Source: Cellulomonas wangsupingiae
Lineage (GTDB): Bacteria; Actinomycetota; Actinomycetes; Actinomycetales; Cellulomonadaceae
Assembly (NCBI RefSeq): GCF_024508275.1
Contig: NZ_CP101989.1
Location: 1,798,001 to 1,862,000, forward strand
Direction of reading: 5' to 3'
DNA: 64,000 nucleotides
A program made the translations under genes and the position numbers. Shown here piece by piece: positions 25,791 to 34,979 of the stretch (its first letter is position 1; the number at the start of each line of letters is the position of its first letter). Below the pieces are notes generated by a model. It saw only the letters and a program-made list of their open reading frames with translations. It had not been told where the DNA came from and did no database searches.

Positions 25791-25907
25791 TTACGGCGGT
25801 CATAGCGAAGGGGAAACGCCCGGTCCCATTCCGAACCCGGAAGCTAAGCCCTTCAGCGCCGATGGTACTGCACCCGCCAGGGTGTGGGAGAGTAGGACGC
25901 CGCCGGA
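25791..25907 (+). rRNA. rrf: 5S ribosomal RNA
   Basis: A 117-base 5S gene starting TTACGGCGGTCATAGCG and ending CGCCGCCGGAC, whose termini pair (GGCGGT with GCCGCC). It contains the conserved CCCATTCCGAACCCGGAAG and the GATGGTACTG helix. It lies 76 bases after 23S. Confidence 0.95.
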
Positions 25908-25917
25908 CAATCATTCA

Positions 25918-25953
25918 ACGAAAGGCCCACCCCTCACGGGGTGGGCCTTTCGT
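25918..25953 (+). terminator. rRNA operon terminator
   Basis: A perfect 16-bp stem (25918-25933 with 25938-25953) closes a TCAC loop 10 bases after 5S rRNA. The 3' arm ends CCTTTCGT. The following 250 bases up to 26205 contain no gene that I can support, only a possible GATCAT -10 box at 26170-26175 for the next gene. Confidence 0.85.
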
Positions 25954-26205
25954 CGTTCCCGGGGGAGCGCGCCGTTTCGCACGGGTCGGCCGCCGCGCTG
26001 ACGGCACCTGTGCACCCGCGCCCGCCCGTCGTGACCTACTCCACGCGGGCTGTCCCGTGCGGACCGTCGTTGCTGGCCAGTGGGGTGCCCCGGAGCTCGG
26101 CGCGGGTCCCGCCCCGAGCGGGCGGTGCCGGTGGCGGCCGGGGCGTCCGACGCGCACGTCGCGGGGTGGGATCATGGTGAGCAGACGATCGATCGAGGAG
26201 TACAC

Positions 26206-28923
26206 ATGAACAGCGACGGACCCGCAGGCTCCGGCAACCAGGACCGACCGCGCAGGAGCGGTCCGCCTCGCCCTTACCGAGCAGGCGGCGGTGCTGACGG
26301 CCGGCGTGACGACCGCGGGTCGCGCCCGTCGTTCGGCGGGTCCGGAGCGGGCGGGTCCCGCGGCGCGGCCGGTGGCCGCTCGCCGCGTGGTGCCGCCGGT
26401 TCGTCGGGCGGCGGCTGGGGCCGGGACGCCGGGGCGTCCCGCGACGACCGGCGGTCGTACGACGGTGGGCACCGCGACGGGACGTCGACGCGCCCGACCT
26501 CGGGGGACCGCACGCGCGGCGGTGGGCCGGGCGGGTTCCGGCCGGCCAGCGGGTCGGGCGGGCTGCGCGGCCCGCGGCAGGACCGCGCCGGCGGTCCGCC
26601 GTCTGGTGGTCGTGGCGCCGCGTGGGGTGCGTCAGGCGGACGCTCCTCCGACGGCGACGCGCGCCGTGCACCGGGCGGTTCTGCGCAGGGCGGCGAGCGG
26701 GGCGGCCCTGCACGCGGTGGCGCGCCCTCCGGGCGCGCGCAGCGTCCCACGGGCTACGGCGCCCCGCGCCGGGACGACCGGTTCGACAGCCGCGGCGCAG
26801 ACCGTGACGCACGTTCCTCCGGCGGTGCAGCGCCGGGGTACCGCTCCGACGACCGCGGCTCGCGGTCGCCCGAGCGCCGTCCCACGGGCGCCGGCGGGTG
26901 GAACGGTGCCGGCGGCTCGCGCGGTGGATCCCGCGGTGCCTCGTCGGGTGCAGGGTTCGGCGGCTCGAGGCCCGCGGGCGGCCGTGTCGCCGGGGCCTCG
27001 GGGTACGCGGGCAGCGGCCGTTCCTTCGGTGACGGTGGTCGTCCCGCACGCGACGCAGACGCAGCACGTGGTGAGCGCTCGTACGGCGGCGGTGCACGTG
27101 GCGCGGACCGTGCGCCCGGGGGCGCCGCCCGTGGCGGTGGGCGCCCGTACGAGAGCGGCCGACCCGACGGCGGGGGAGCCCGTCCGTTCCGCGCAGGCGG
27201 TCGGCCCGCGGGCGGTGGCGACCGCCCGTTCGGTGGCGCGGGCCGTCCTGCTGGTGACCGCGGACGCCCCGAGCACGGCGGGGCTCGTCCGTACGGCGAC
27301 GGCGCACGGCCCGACCGCGGCCAGGGACGTCCCTACGAGAGCCGCGGCAGGGACGCCGGCCGTCCGTCCGGGGACGCCGGGCGCCCTGATCGTGGCGGAC
27401 GTGGCTTCGGCGACGCCGGCCGCACGGCTGGGCGCCCGGGCGGTGGCGCGCCGTACGGTGCCGGTGCACGCCCGGACCGGGGCGGTGCAGGTTCCTACGG
27501 TGATCGCGCACGCCCGGACCGGGGCGCAGCGCGTCCCGCGTCCGGTGGCGACCGCGGCGACCGCGCAGGTGGCCCGCCCTTCCGTGACGGCGGTCGACCT
27601 GCCGGCCGCGACGGTGGTCGGTCCTTCGACGGCGGCCGGCCCTCCGAGGGCGGTCGACCCACCGGCGGTGGGCGCGCCTACGGCGACGGCGGCCGCCCCA
27701 CCCGCGGTGACGGACCCGATCGCGGCCCGGCGCGGCAGTACGGCGGTGCGGCCCGGCCGGACCGTGACGGAGCACGCGCCTACGGCGACCGCGGTCGGCC
27801 CGGGCGCGACGGCGGGCGGCCCTTCCGGGAGGGCGGCCGCCCTCCCGGTGGTGACGGCGCACGCCCCGACAGGGGCGGGTCCGGCCGCGCGTACGGAGAC
27901 CGGACGACGGACCGTGGTGCACCGGCGCGGTACGGCACCGGTCAGGCCGGCGGGGCCGACAGCGGCGCGTCCTTGCGGGACGACCGCGAGGTCCGCGTCC
28001 CCGACCCGGCGCTGCCCGACGACGTGACGTTCTCGCTGCTGGACCGCGACGTGCGCGGCCGGCTCCGGACGCTGAGCAAGGACAACGCCGATCGCGTGGG
28101 CCGGCACCTCGTCATGGTGGGGCGCCTGCTCGACGAGGACCCCGAGGCCGCGTACGAGCACGCGCAGGCCGCCGTCCGTCGCGCAGGCCGGGTGGACGTC
28201 GTCCGGGAGGCCGCGGGCCTCGCTGCGTACGTCACGGGGCGTTACGCCGAGGCGCTGCGGGAGCTGCGCACGGTGCGGCGACTGAACGGGTCGTCGGAGC
28301 ACCTTGCCGTGATGGCCGACGCCGAGCGCGGACTCGGACGTCCGGAGCGCGCCATCACCCTGTCCCAGGAGCCCGAGGCGGCGACGCTGGGTCCGGACGC
28401 CCAGGTGGAGCTCGCGATCGTCGTGAGCGGCGCCCGACTGGACCTGGGGCAGCCCGAGGCCGCGGTCGCCGCGCTCTCGGGTGACGCGGTGCGCTCCGCG
28501 AAGGGCCTCGTCGCCGCTCGTGTGGCACAGGCCCGTGCAGCGGCCCTCGCGGCGGCGGGTCGTCCCGACGACGCGGCCGCGGAGCTCGCCGCGTACCCGC
28601 AGGAGGTCCTCGACGAGGCCGCCGGCAACCTGCCGGTGGTCGACGACGTGGTCGTGTACGACCTCACCGAGGACGACGAGGCGGACGGCACGACCGCCGA
28701 CGCACCGGACGAGGCGGCGGACGCACGCACGGTCGTGTCGGCCGATGAGGTGTCTGTCGGCGAGGTGTCGGACGGTGACGTGTCGGACGGTGACGTGTCG
28801 GACGACGAGGCGTCGGACGGTGACGTGTCGGACGACGAGGCGTCGGACGACGAGCAGTCGGATGACGACGTGACGCCCGGCGGCGGCACCGAGCCCGGCG
28901 CGCAGGACGAGGGAGCGCGGTGA
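26206..28923 (+). CDS. Long Gly/Arg-rich low-complexity protein with TPR-like domain and acidic tail
   Basis: A 905-residue protein in three parts. Residues 1 to about 585 are a disordered tract rich in Gly, Arg, Asp and Pro, built from degenerate units such as GRPYGDGARPDRG and GRPFREGGRPPGG with many RGG/RGA triplets. Residues 590-810 are an Ala-rich helical domain (VTFSLLDRDVRGRLRTLSK, then AGRLLD/EDPEAAYEHA pairs) that looks like TPR repeats. Residues 811-905 are strongly acidic, with eight pentapeptides. The TPR part corresponds in position to Rv1691 of M. tuberculosis, which lacks such a long tract. ATG 26206 has a GAGGAG Shine-Dalgarno. RNA or ribosome-related binding is an inference from composition and from the rRNA neighbour; the function is unknown. 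It overlaps the next gene by GTGA. Confidence 0.85.
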   Translation: MNSDGPAGSGNQDRPRRSGPPRPYRAGGGADGRRDDRGSRPSFGGSGAGGSRGAAGGRSPRGAAGSSGGGWGRDAGASRDDRRSYDGGHRDGTSTRPTSGDRTRGGGPGGFRPASGSGGLRGPRQDRAGGPPSGGRGAAWGASGGRSSDGDARRAPGGSAQGGERGGPARGGAPSGRAQRPTGYGAPRRDDRFDSRGADRDARSSGGAAPGYRSDDRGSRSPERRPTGAGGWNGAGGSRGGSRGASSGAGFGGSRPAGGRVAGASGYAGSGRSFGDGGRPARDADAARGERSYGGGARGADRAPGGAARGGGRPYESGRPDGGGARPFRAGGRPAGGGDRPFGGAGRPAGDRGRPEHGGARPYGDGARPDRGQGRPYESRGRDAGRPSGDAGRPDRGGRGFGDAGRTAGRPGGGAPYGAGARPDRGGAGSYGDRARPDRGAARPASGGDRGDRAGGPPFRDGGRPAGRDGGRSFDGGRPSEGGRPTGGGRAYGDGGRPTRGDGPDRGPARQYGGAARPDRDGARAYGDRGRPGRDGGRPFREGGRPPGGDGARPDRGGSGRAYGDRTTDRGAPARYGTGQAGGADSGASLRDDREVRVPDPALPDDVTFSLLDRDVRGRLRTLSKDNADRVGRHLVMVGRLLDEDPEAAYEHAQAAVRRAGRVDVVREAAGLAAYVTGRYAEALRELRTVRRLNGSSEHLAVMADAERGLGRPERAITLSQEPEAATLGPDAQVELAIVVSGARLDLGQPEAAVAALSGDAVRSAKGLVAARVAQARAAALAAAGRPDDAAAELAAYPQEVLDEAAGNLPVVDDVVVYDLTEDDEADGTTADAPDEAADARTVVSADEVSVGEVSDGDVSDGDVSDDEASDGDVSDDEASDDEQSDDDVTPGGGTEPGAQDEGAR
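28750..28869 (+). repeat. Eight 15-bp coding repeats (acidic pentapeptides)
   Basis: Codons 849-888 of the TPR-like protein read VSVGE, VSDGD, VSDGD, VSDDE, ASDGD, VSDDE, ASDDE, QSDDD. The DNA unit is close to GTGTCGGACGGTGAC. Such perfect in-frame units can change copy number by slippage without breaking the frame. Confidence 0.85.
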
Positions 28924-29933
28924 GCGCACGTGGCCTGCTCGGCAGCGACGAGGCGCTGGCCGTGCGGTACGACCTCGCGCTGGTCGACCTCGACGGCGTG
29001 GCGTACCGCGGGCACGACCCGATCGACGGCGCGGCCGAGGGCCTGGCCGGCGCTCGGGCGGCGGGCATGCGGCTGGTGTTCGTCACGAACAACGCGTCCC
29101 GCGAGCCCGAGGCCGTCGCCGAGCAGCTGACGGGGCTCGACATCCCCACGCGTGCTGCCGAGGTGATGACGGCCGCGCAGGCCGCGGCCGAGCTGCTCGC
29201 GACCCGGGTCCCGGCCGGCGAGCCGGTGCTCGTGGTCGGCGGAGCGGGTCTGCACACGGCCGTCGCCGCGAAGGGGTACCGGATCGTGGGGTCGGCGGAC
29301 GACGCGCCCGTCGCCGTCGTGCAGGGGTACGCCGCCGACGTCGGCTGGCAGCAGCTCGCCGAGGCGGCGTACGCCGTGCAGCGGGGGGCGTGGCACGTCG
29401 CCTCGAACCTCGACCTGAGCCTGCCGACGGCGCGGGGGTTCGCGCCCGGCAACGGCGCGCTCGTCGGAGCGGTGCGCGCGGCGACCGGCGTCGAGCCGGC
29501 CAGCGCCGGCAAGCCGTCGCCGACCATGTACCGGCTGGCGGTCGACCGTGCGGGTGCCGCCCGGCCGCTCGTCGTCGGCGACCGGCTCGACACGGACCTG
29601 GCCGGCGCGCGCGCGGGGGACATCCCCGGGCTGCACGTCCTCACGGGCGTCAGCACGGCGCGTGACGCGGTGCTGGCCGACGCCGGTGAGCGGCCGCACT
29701 ACCTCGCGGCCGACCTGCGTGGCCTGCTCGTGCCGCACCCCGAGCCTCTGCCCGAGGACGGCTGGTGGGTGTGCCGCGGCGCGGCCGCGCGCGTCGTCGA
29801 CGGCGCCCTCGAGCTCGGGGGCCGTCCGGAGGACGCGGTGGACCTGGTGCGGGCGGCCTGCGCCGCGACGTGGGACGCCGTGGACAGGGGTGCCGGTCCG
29901 GACCCCGCGACGGTGCCCGACCTGCCGCGGTGA
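28920..29933 (+). CDS. HAD-IIA family phosphatase (NagD-like)
   Basis: A 337-residue HAD phosphatase with a type IIA cap. Motif I is LVDLDGVAYRG (D23 and D25), motif II is VFVTNNASRE and motif IV is VVGDRLDTDLAGA. In gene order it corresponds to Rv1692 of M. tuberculosis, reported to be a glycerol-3-phosphate phosphatase, so recycling of lipid head groups is a reasonable but unproven role. The C-terminal 60 residues (GRPEDAVDLVRAACAATWDAVDRG) are an extra helical tail typical of the actinobacterial members. GTG overlaps the TPR gene. Confidence 0.88.
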   Translation: MSARGLLGSDEALAVRYDLALVDLDGVAYRGHDPIDGAAEGLAGARAAGMRLVFVTNNASREPEAVAEQLTGLDIPTRAAEVMTAAQAAAELLATRVPAGEPVLVVGGAGLHTAVAAKGYRIVGSADDAPVAVVQGYAADVGWQQLAEAAYAVQRGAWHVASNLDLSLPTARGFAPGNGALVGAVRAATGVEPASAGKPSPTMYRLAVDRAGAARPLVVGDRLDTDLAGARAGDIPGLHVLTGVSTARDAVLADAGERPHYLAADLRGLLVPHPEPLPEDGWWVCRGAAARVVDGALELGGRPEDAVDLVRAACAATWDAVDRGAGPDPATVPDLPR

Positions 29934-29985
29934 CGACGCGGCGCGTGCCTGTGGGTCCCGCACGTGCCACGGCCGCCCCGCCGGG

Positions 29986-29991
29986 TAGCGT
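29986..29991 (+). promoter_or_regulatory. Candidate -10 box before the tlyA operon
   Basis: TAGCGT lies in the 168-base gap after the HAD-IIA gene. A leader of about 100 bases would follow, holding two compact hairpins (CCGTCC/GGACGG at 30001-30017 and GGTGCCC/GGGCACC at 30040-30054). Their role is unknown. Confidence 0.35.
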
Positions 29992-30101
29992 GGTCGCGCG
30001 CCGTCCGGACAGGACGGTGTGCCGTGGTGGCGACGGGACGGTGCCCAGGGCACCGGTGACGCGACGCGCCCCGGACTCCCAGGCACCAGGAAGGACGTGA
30101 C

Positions 30102-30338
30102 GTGACGGAGCCGGAGCAGGGACCAGCAGCGGCGGACGCGCCGACGCCGGCCGACCTCGCCGTGCCCCGACCGCCGTCGGCGGTCGGGGACGACGTGCCG
30201 GTCACCGGCGACGACGCGGTCGACGAGGCGCTGCGCCGCCTGGCCGACGTCGAGGAGCACGACCTGCGCACGCAGGTGACGGCCTTCGAGGACGTGCACG
30301 GCGCGCTGCAGGACCGCCTGGCGGACGCCGAGGGATGA
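30102..30338 (+). CDS. Small conserved acidic protein (Rv1693-like position)
   Basis: A 78-residue acidic protein. A disordered Ala/Pro-rich N-terminal half is followed by a helix, DDAVDEALRRLADVEEHDLRTQVTAFEDVHGALQDRLAD, with coiled-coil spacing. It sits exactly where M. tuberculosis has the small protein Rv1693, between the HAD phosphatase and tlyA. A good Shine-Dalgarno (AGGAAGGA) precedes GTG 30102. The ATGA overlap with tlyA implies translational coupling. Function unknown. Confidence 0.75.
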   Translation: MTEPEQGPAAADAPTPADLAVPRPPSAVGDDVPVTGDDAVDEALRRLADVEEHDLRTQVTAFEDVHGALQDRLADAEG

Positions 30339-31177
30339 CGGCCACGATGACGACGACGCGGCTGGACGCGGAGCTGGTGCGCCGCGGCCTGGCACGCTCA
30401 CGCGGTCACGCCGCGGACCTGCTCGCCGCGGGACGGGTGAGCGTCGACGGCGCGCCCGCGCGGCGTGCCGCGACCCAGGTCGACGAGACGCGGGACATCG
30501 ACGTCGACGCCGACCCCGCCGACGCGGGGTACGCGTCGCGCGGCGCCCACAAGCTCGCCGACGCGCTCGACGCCTACGGGCCGGACGGCCCCCGGGTCGC
30601 GGGGCGGACGTGTCTCGACGCCGGCGCGAGCACCGGGGGGTTCACCGACGTGCTGCTGCGCCGCGGCGCCGCCCGGGTGGTGGCCGTCGACGTGGGGCAC
30701 GGGCAGCTCGTCCCGCGCCTGCGGGACGACCCGCGCGTGGACGTGCGCGAGCACGTGAACGTCCGGGACCTGCGTGCGGGGGACGTGACGCCGGCGCCCG
30801 GACTCGTCGTCGCCGACCTGTCGTTCATCTCGCTCACCCTCGTGATCGACGCCCTGGTCGCGGTCGCCGAGCCCGGCGCGGACCTCGTGCTGCTCGTCAA
30901 GCCGCAGTTCGAGGTCGGGCGTGAGCGGCTCGGCGCCGACGGCGTCGTGCGTGACCCGGGACTGTGGCGTGACGCGCTGACGGCCGTCTGCCGGCGCGCG
31001 ACCGCGGCGGGCGCGGTGGTGCGCGACCTGCGGCCCAGCACCCTGCCCGGGACCCACGGCAACGTCGAGTTCGTGCTCCGGGCCGTCGCGCCGGGCGCGG
31101 GCTCGGTGGCCGGCGTCGACCTGGCGACGGCCGTGGACGCGGCCGTCGACGCGGCGTCCACCGGGGGTGCCCGATGA
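30335..31177 (+). CDS. tlyA: 16S/23S rRNA 2'-O-methyltransferase TlyA
   Basis: TlyA methylates the ribose of C1409 in 16S and C1920 in 23S rRNA and is needed for capreomycin action in mycobacteria. The 280-residue product has an N-terminal S4 domain (RLDAELVRRGLARSRGHAAD, 9-28), then the FtsJ-like fold with K73 in RGAHKLADAL, the SAM site CLDAGASTGGFTDVLL (93-108) and LVVADLSFISL. The ATG overlapping the previous stop adds MTAT; ATG 30347 is an equally good start by family length. It is followed by nadK and recN, the conserved actinobacterial order. Confidence 0.93.
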   Translation: MTATMTTTRLDAELVRRGLARSRGHAADLLAAGRVSVDGAPARRAATQVDETRDIDVDADPADAGYASRGAHKLADALDAYGPDGPRVAGRTCLDAGASTGGFTDVLLRRGAARVVAVDVGHGQLVPRLRDDPRVDVREHVNVRDLRAGDVTPAPGLVVADLSFISLTLVIDALVAVAEPGADLVLLVKPQFEVGRERLGADGVVRDPGLWRDALTAVCRRATAAGAVVRDLRPSTLPGTHGNVEFVLRAVAPGAGSVAGVDLATAVDAAVDAASTGGAR

Positions 31178-32049
31178 CCCGGCGCGCCCTCGTCGTGCGG
31201 CACAGCGGCAGGCCCGAGGCGGTGGAGGCCACGCAGGCCGTCCTGCGCGCCCTGCGCGACGCGGACGTCGAACCCGTGACGGCGTCGCAGGACACGAGGG
31301 CCGAGGACCTGCCGCCCTTCGAGCTCGCGGTCGTGCTGGGTGGCGACGGCACGATCCTGCGTGCCGCGGAGCTCACGCGCGGCACCGACGTGCCCCTGCT
31401 GGGCGTGAACCTCGGGCACGTGGGGTTCCTCGCCGAGATCGAGCCCGCCGACGTCGCGACCGCGGTGCACCGCCTCGCGGAGGGCGACTACACCGTGGAG
31501 GAGCGCGCGACCCTCGACGTGCGGCTCGTCGCGGCCGACGGGAGCACACGTCACGCCTGGGCGCTCAACGAGGCGGCGCTGGAGAAGACCGACCCGGCGC
31601 GCATGATCGAGGTGGTCGTCGAGGTCGACGGCCGCCCGCTGTCGTCCTTCGGCTGCGACGGCGTCGTCGCGGCGTCGGCGACCGGCTCCACGGCCCACGC
31701 GTTCTCCGCCGGCGGTCCGGTGGTGTGGCCGGACGTGCGCGGCACGGTCATGGTGCCGCTGGCCGCGCACACGCTGTTCGCGCGGCCGCTGGTCATGGGG
31801 CCGAGCAGCGTGCTCGCCGTCGAGATCATCGAGCGCTCGCCGTCGACCGCGGTCGTCACGTGCGACGGGCGGCGCCAGCTCCCGGTGGCCCGGGGGACCC
31901 GCCTCGAGGTGCGCGTCAGCGACGTGCCCGTGCGCTTCGCCCGGCTCAACCCCGCGCCCTTCACCACGCGGCTGGTGCAGAAGTTCGACCTGCCGGTGGT
32001 GGGCTGGCGCGGGGCGCACCACGAGCACGACGAGGACGGTGGCCGGTGA
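31174..32049 (+). CDS. nadK: NAD kinase
   Basis: NAD kinase phosphorylates NAD to NADP. The 291-residue product has LGGDGTILRAAE (55-66), NLGHVGFLAE (79-88), the NE pair of LNEAALEK (131-138) and DGVVAASATGSTAHAFSAGGP (162-182), all standard for the family. The ATGA overlap with tlyA and GTGA overlap with recN place it in the middle of a tightly coupled operon. Confidence 0.95.
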   Translation: MTRRALVVRHSGRPEAVEATQAVLRALRDADVEPVTASQDTRAEDLPPFELAVVLGGDGTILRAAELTRGTDVPLLGVNLGHVGFLAEIEPADVATAVHRLAEGDYTVEERATLDVRLVAADGSTRHAWALNEAALEKTDPARMIEVVVEVDGRPLSSFGCDGVVAASATGSTAHAFSAGGPVVWPDVRGTVMVPLAAHTLFARPLVMGPSSVLAVEIIERSPSTAVVTCDGRRQLPVARGTRLEVRVSDVPVRFARLNPAPFTTRLVQKFDLPVVGWRGAHHEHDEDGGR

Positions 32050-33782
32050 TCGACGAGATCAGGATCGACGACCTCGGTGTCATCGGGCGTGCCCACGTGC
32101 GCCTGGGGCCGGGGCTCACCGTGCTGACCGGTGAGACGGGCGCGGGCAAGACGATGGTGCTCACGGCGCTGGGGCTGCTCCTCGGAGGGCGGGCGGACCC
32201 GGCGACGGTCCGCACGGGCGCTCGGTCGGCGGCCGTCGAGGGACGGGTGCTGCTGCCCGCCGACTCGCCCGCCCTGGCGCGGGCACGCGAGGCCGGGGCC
32301 GACGTCGACGACGACGGCACGCTGGTCGTGCTGCGCACCGTCGGCGCCGGCACCGCTGACTCCCCGGGGCGCTCACGGGCGTTCCTGGGAGGACGTTCGG
32401 TGCCGCAGGCCGTGCTGGCGGACATCGCCGAGGAGCTCGTCACGGTCCACGGGCAGGCCGACCAGATGCGGCTGCGGTCCGCGGCACGCCAGCGGGCCGC
32501 GCTCGACGAGTTCGCGGGTCCGGAGCACGCCGCGGTGATCGCCGAGCACGCGGCCACCTGGGCGGAGCGGGGCCGGGTCCAGGCCGAGCTCGACGATCTG
32601 GTGACACGGGCGCAGGAGAGGGCCCGTGAGGCCGAGCTGCTGCGCCTGGGCCTCGCCGAGGTCGAGCGCGTCGCCCCGCAGCCCGCGGAGGACCTGGAGC
32701 TGACCGCGGAGGCCGAGCGCCTGGGCCACGCCGAGGACCTACGGGCCGCGGCCGCGGGGGCGCACACCGCCCTCGTCGGGGACGAGGACGCGGCCGACGT
32801 CGGTGCCGCGGCCGTCGTGCTCGTCGAGGAGGCCCGCCGCTCCCTGGAGCAGGCGGGGCACCACGACCGCGCCCTGGCGGACCTCGCGGCCCGTGCGGCG
32901 GAGGCGGGCTACCTCCTGGCCGACCTCGCCACCGAGCTGTCGGCGTACGTGCAGGACCTGCAGGCCGACCCGGCCCGCCTCGACGCCGTGCAGCGCCGCC
33001 GCGCCGAGCTCACCGGCCTGACGCGCAGCTACGGCGAGGACGTCGCCGCCGTCCTCGAGTGGGCGCAGGACGCGTCGCGTCGCCTGCTCGACCTCGACGG
33101 CGGCCAGGAACGCGTGGCCGCTCTCACCGCGGAGCGTGACGCGCTGGACACGCGCCTGCGGGACCTCGCCGCGACGATCACCGCCACGCGCACGCAGGCC
33201 GCGGGACGGCTCGCACAGGCCGTCACGGACGAGCTGGTGAGCCTCGCGATGGCGGGCGCCCACCTGGAGGTCGCGGTGCGCCCCGCCGACGAGCCCGGGC
33301 CGCAGGGCGCCGACCAGGTCGAGATGCTGCTGGTCCCGCACGCGGGAGCGCCCGCACGACCGCTCGGCAAGGGGGCGTCCGGGGGTGAGCTCTCCCGCGT
33401 GATGCTCGCGCTCGAGGTCGCGCTCGCCACGGCGGACGGCTCCGGCGCGGCCACTCCCGGGACGTTCGTCTTCGACGAGGTCGACGCGGGCGTCGGGGGA
33501 CGGGCCGCGACGCAGGTGGGAGAGCGGCTGGCGCGGCTCGCCCGCGGGACGCAGGTGCTGGTCGTCACGCACCTGGCCCAGGTCGCCGCGTTCGCCGACC
33601 GCCACCTGGTGGTGACCAAGTCGGTCGCCGACGGCGTCGACGTCGTCACGGAGTCCGACGTGCGGGAGGTGGAGGGCGACGCGCGGGTGCGCGAGCTCGC
33701 CCGCATGCTGTCCGGGCAGGACGACTCGGCGACGGCTCGCGCGCACGCAGCGGAGCTGTTGGCCCAGTCCGTGGGACGATGA
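32046..33782 (+). CDS. recN: DNA repair protein RecN
   Basis: An SMC-like ATPase that acts at DNA double-strand breaks. The 578-residue product has Walker A GETGAGKT (29-36) at the N-terminus, a long helical coiled-coil centre with the head-returning QADQMRLRSAARQ element, and the ABC signature SGGELSRVMLALE at about 445 followed by Walker B FVFDEVDAGVGG at about 473. Length is normal. GTG overlaps the nadK stop. A LexA site was not found at the gene itself, which is expected inside an operon. Confidence 0.94.
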   Translation: MIDEIRIDDLGVIGRAHVRLGPGLTVLTGETGAGKTMVLTALGLLLGGRADPATVRTGARSAAVEGRVLLPADSPALARAREAGADVDDDGTLVVLRTVGAGTADSPGRSRAFLGGRSVPQAVLADIAEELVTVHGQADQMRLRSAARQRAALDEFAGPEHAAVIAEHAATWAERGRVQAELDDLVTRAQERAREAELLRLGLAEVERVAPQPAEDLELTAEAERLGHAEDLRAAAAGAHTALVGDEDAADVGAAAVVLVEEARRSLEQAGHHDRALADLAARAAEAGYLLADLATELSAYVQDLQADPARLDAVQRRRAELTGLTRSYGEDVAAVLEWAQDASRRLLDLDGGQERVAALTAERDALDTRLRDLAATITATRTQAAGRLAQAVTDELVSLAMAGAHLEVAVRPADEPGPQGADQVEMLLVPHAGAPARPLGKGASGGELSRVMLALEVALATADGSGAATPGTFVFDEVDAGVGGRAATQVGERLARLARGTQVLVVTHLAQVAAFADRHLVVTKSVADGVDVVTESDVREVEGDARVRELARMLSGQDDSATARAHAAELLAQSVGR

Positions 33783-33788
33783 GCCCCG

Positions 33789-34979
33789 ATGAGAGTCTCA
33801 CTGCGCCGCCGCACGCCCGCGACAGATGACGCCGAGGTCGTCGGGCCCGCTCGTGTCGACCCCCGGACCAAGTCGCTGACGAAGCGGCTCAAGCCCGGCG
33901 ACATCGCGGTCATCGACCACCTCGACCTGGACCGCGTCTCCGCCGAGGCGCTCGTGGCCTGCCAGCCGGCGGCCGTGCTCAACGCGGCCCGCTCGACGTC
34001 GGGCCGGTACCCGAACCTCGGCCCCGAGATCCTCGTGGAGGCCGGGATCCCGTTGGTGGACGACCTCGGGCCGGACGTCATGGCCCTGACCGAGGGTCAC
34101 GTCCTGCGGGTCGTCGACGGCACGGTGTACGACGGCGACAGGCTCGTCGCCGAGGGCGTGGCCCAGACCGCCGAGAGCGTCGCGGCCACGATGGCCGAGG
34201 CGCGCGAGGGCCTGTCGGTCCAGCTCGAGTCGTTCGCCGCGAACACGATGGACTACCTGCGGCGCGAGCGGGAGCTGCTGCTCGACGGCGTCGGCGTCCC
34301 GGACATCGACACGCGCATCGAGGGTCGCCAGGTGCTGATCGTCGTGCGCGGGTACCACTACAAGGAGGACCTGGTCACGCTGCGTCCGTACATCCGCGAG
34401 TACCGCCCGGTGCTCATCGGCGTGGACGGCGGGGCCGACGCGATCCTGGACGCCGGCTGGCGTCCCGACATGATCGTCGGGGACATGGACTCCGTGTCCG
34501 ACCGCGCGCTGCGGTGCGGGGCCGAGGTCGTGGTCCACGCGTACCGCGACGGCCGCGCCCCGGGCATCGCGCGCGTCGAGCAGCTCGGTGTGCCCCACGT
34601 CGTGTTCCCGGCGACCGGCACCAGCGAGGACGTCGCGATGCTCCTGGCGGACGACAAGGGCGCCGAGCTCATCGTCGCCGTCGGCACGCACGCCACGCTG
34701 ATCGAGTTCCTCGACAAGGGGCGCTCGGGCATGGCGAGCACGTTCCTCACGCGGCTGCGCGTCGGCGGCAAGCTCGTCGACGCCAAGGGCGTCTCGCAGC
34801 TCTACCAGCACCGCATCTCGAACCTGCAGCTCACGCTCCTCGTGCTGGCCGGTCTGCTCGCCCTCGGCGTCGCGCTCGCCTCGACCGCCTCGGGGCAGAC
34901 GCTGTTCGGCCTGGTGGGAGCCCGCGTCGACGACCTCGTGTCCTGGGTCGGCTCGCTGTTCGGCGGACCACCCACATGA
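33789..34979 (+). CDS. steA: SteA-like cytokinetic-ring membrane protein
   Basis: A 396-residue protein corresponding to Rv1697 and to Corynebacterium SteA, a cell-separation factor working with SteB and the RipC-FtsEX pathway. The region GVDGGADAILDAGWRPDMIV (about 211-230) and GDMDSVSD belong to a thiamine-pyrophosphokinase-like fold. A single transmembrane helix lies near the C-terminus (about 348-368, LTLLVLAGLLALGVALAS), leaving most of the protein inside the cell. The start is 6 bases after recN. The stop overlaps the ATG of a 34-codon ORF that leads into steB. Confidence 0.87.
   Translation: MRVSLRRRTPATDDAEVVGPARVDPRTKSLTKRLKPGDIAVIDHLDLDRVSAEALVACQPAAVLNAARSTSGRYPNLGPEILVEAGIPLVDDLGPDVMALTEGHVLRVVDGTVYDGDRLVAEGVAQTAESVAATMAEAREGLSVQLESFAANTMDYLRRERELLLDGVGVPDIDTRIEGRQVLIVVRGYHYKEDLVTLRPYIREYRPVLIGVDGGADAILDAGWRPDMIVGDMDSVSDRALRCGAEVVVHAYRDGRAPGIARVEQLGVPHVVFPATGTSEDVAMLLADDKGAELIVAVGTHATLIEFLDKGRSGMASTFLTRLRVGGKLVDAKGVSQLYQHRISNLQLTLLVLAGLLALGVALASTASGQTLFGLVGARVDDLVSWVGSLFGGPPT

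Noticed and set aside
25954..26205. Coding frames between 5S rRNA and the TPR-like gene
   Set aside because: Frames there have no ribosome site, motif or suitable length and run into the terminator.
26291..28929. Alternative long frames on both strands through the Gly/Arg-rich repeat tract
   Set aside because: The repeats are stop-free in several frames. Only the frame from 26206 continues into the TPR-like domain and overlaps the next gene correctly.
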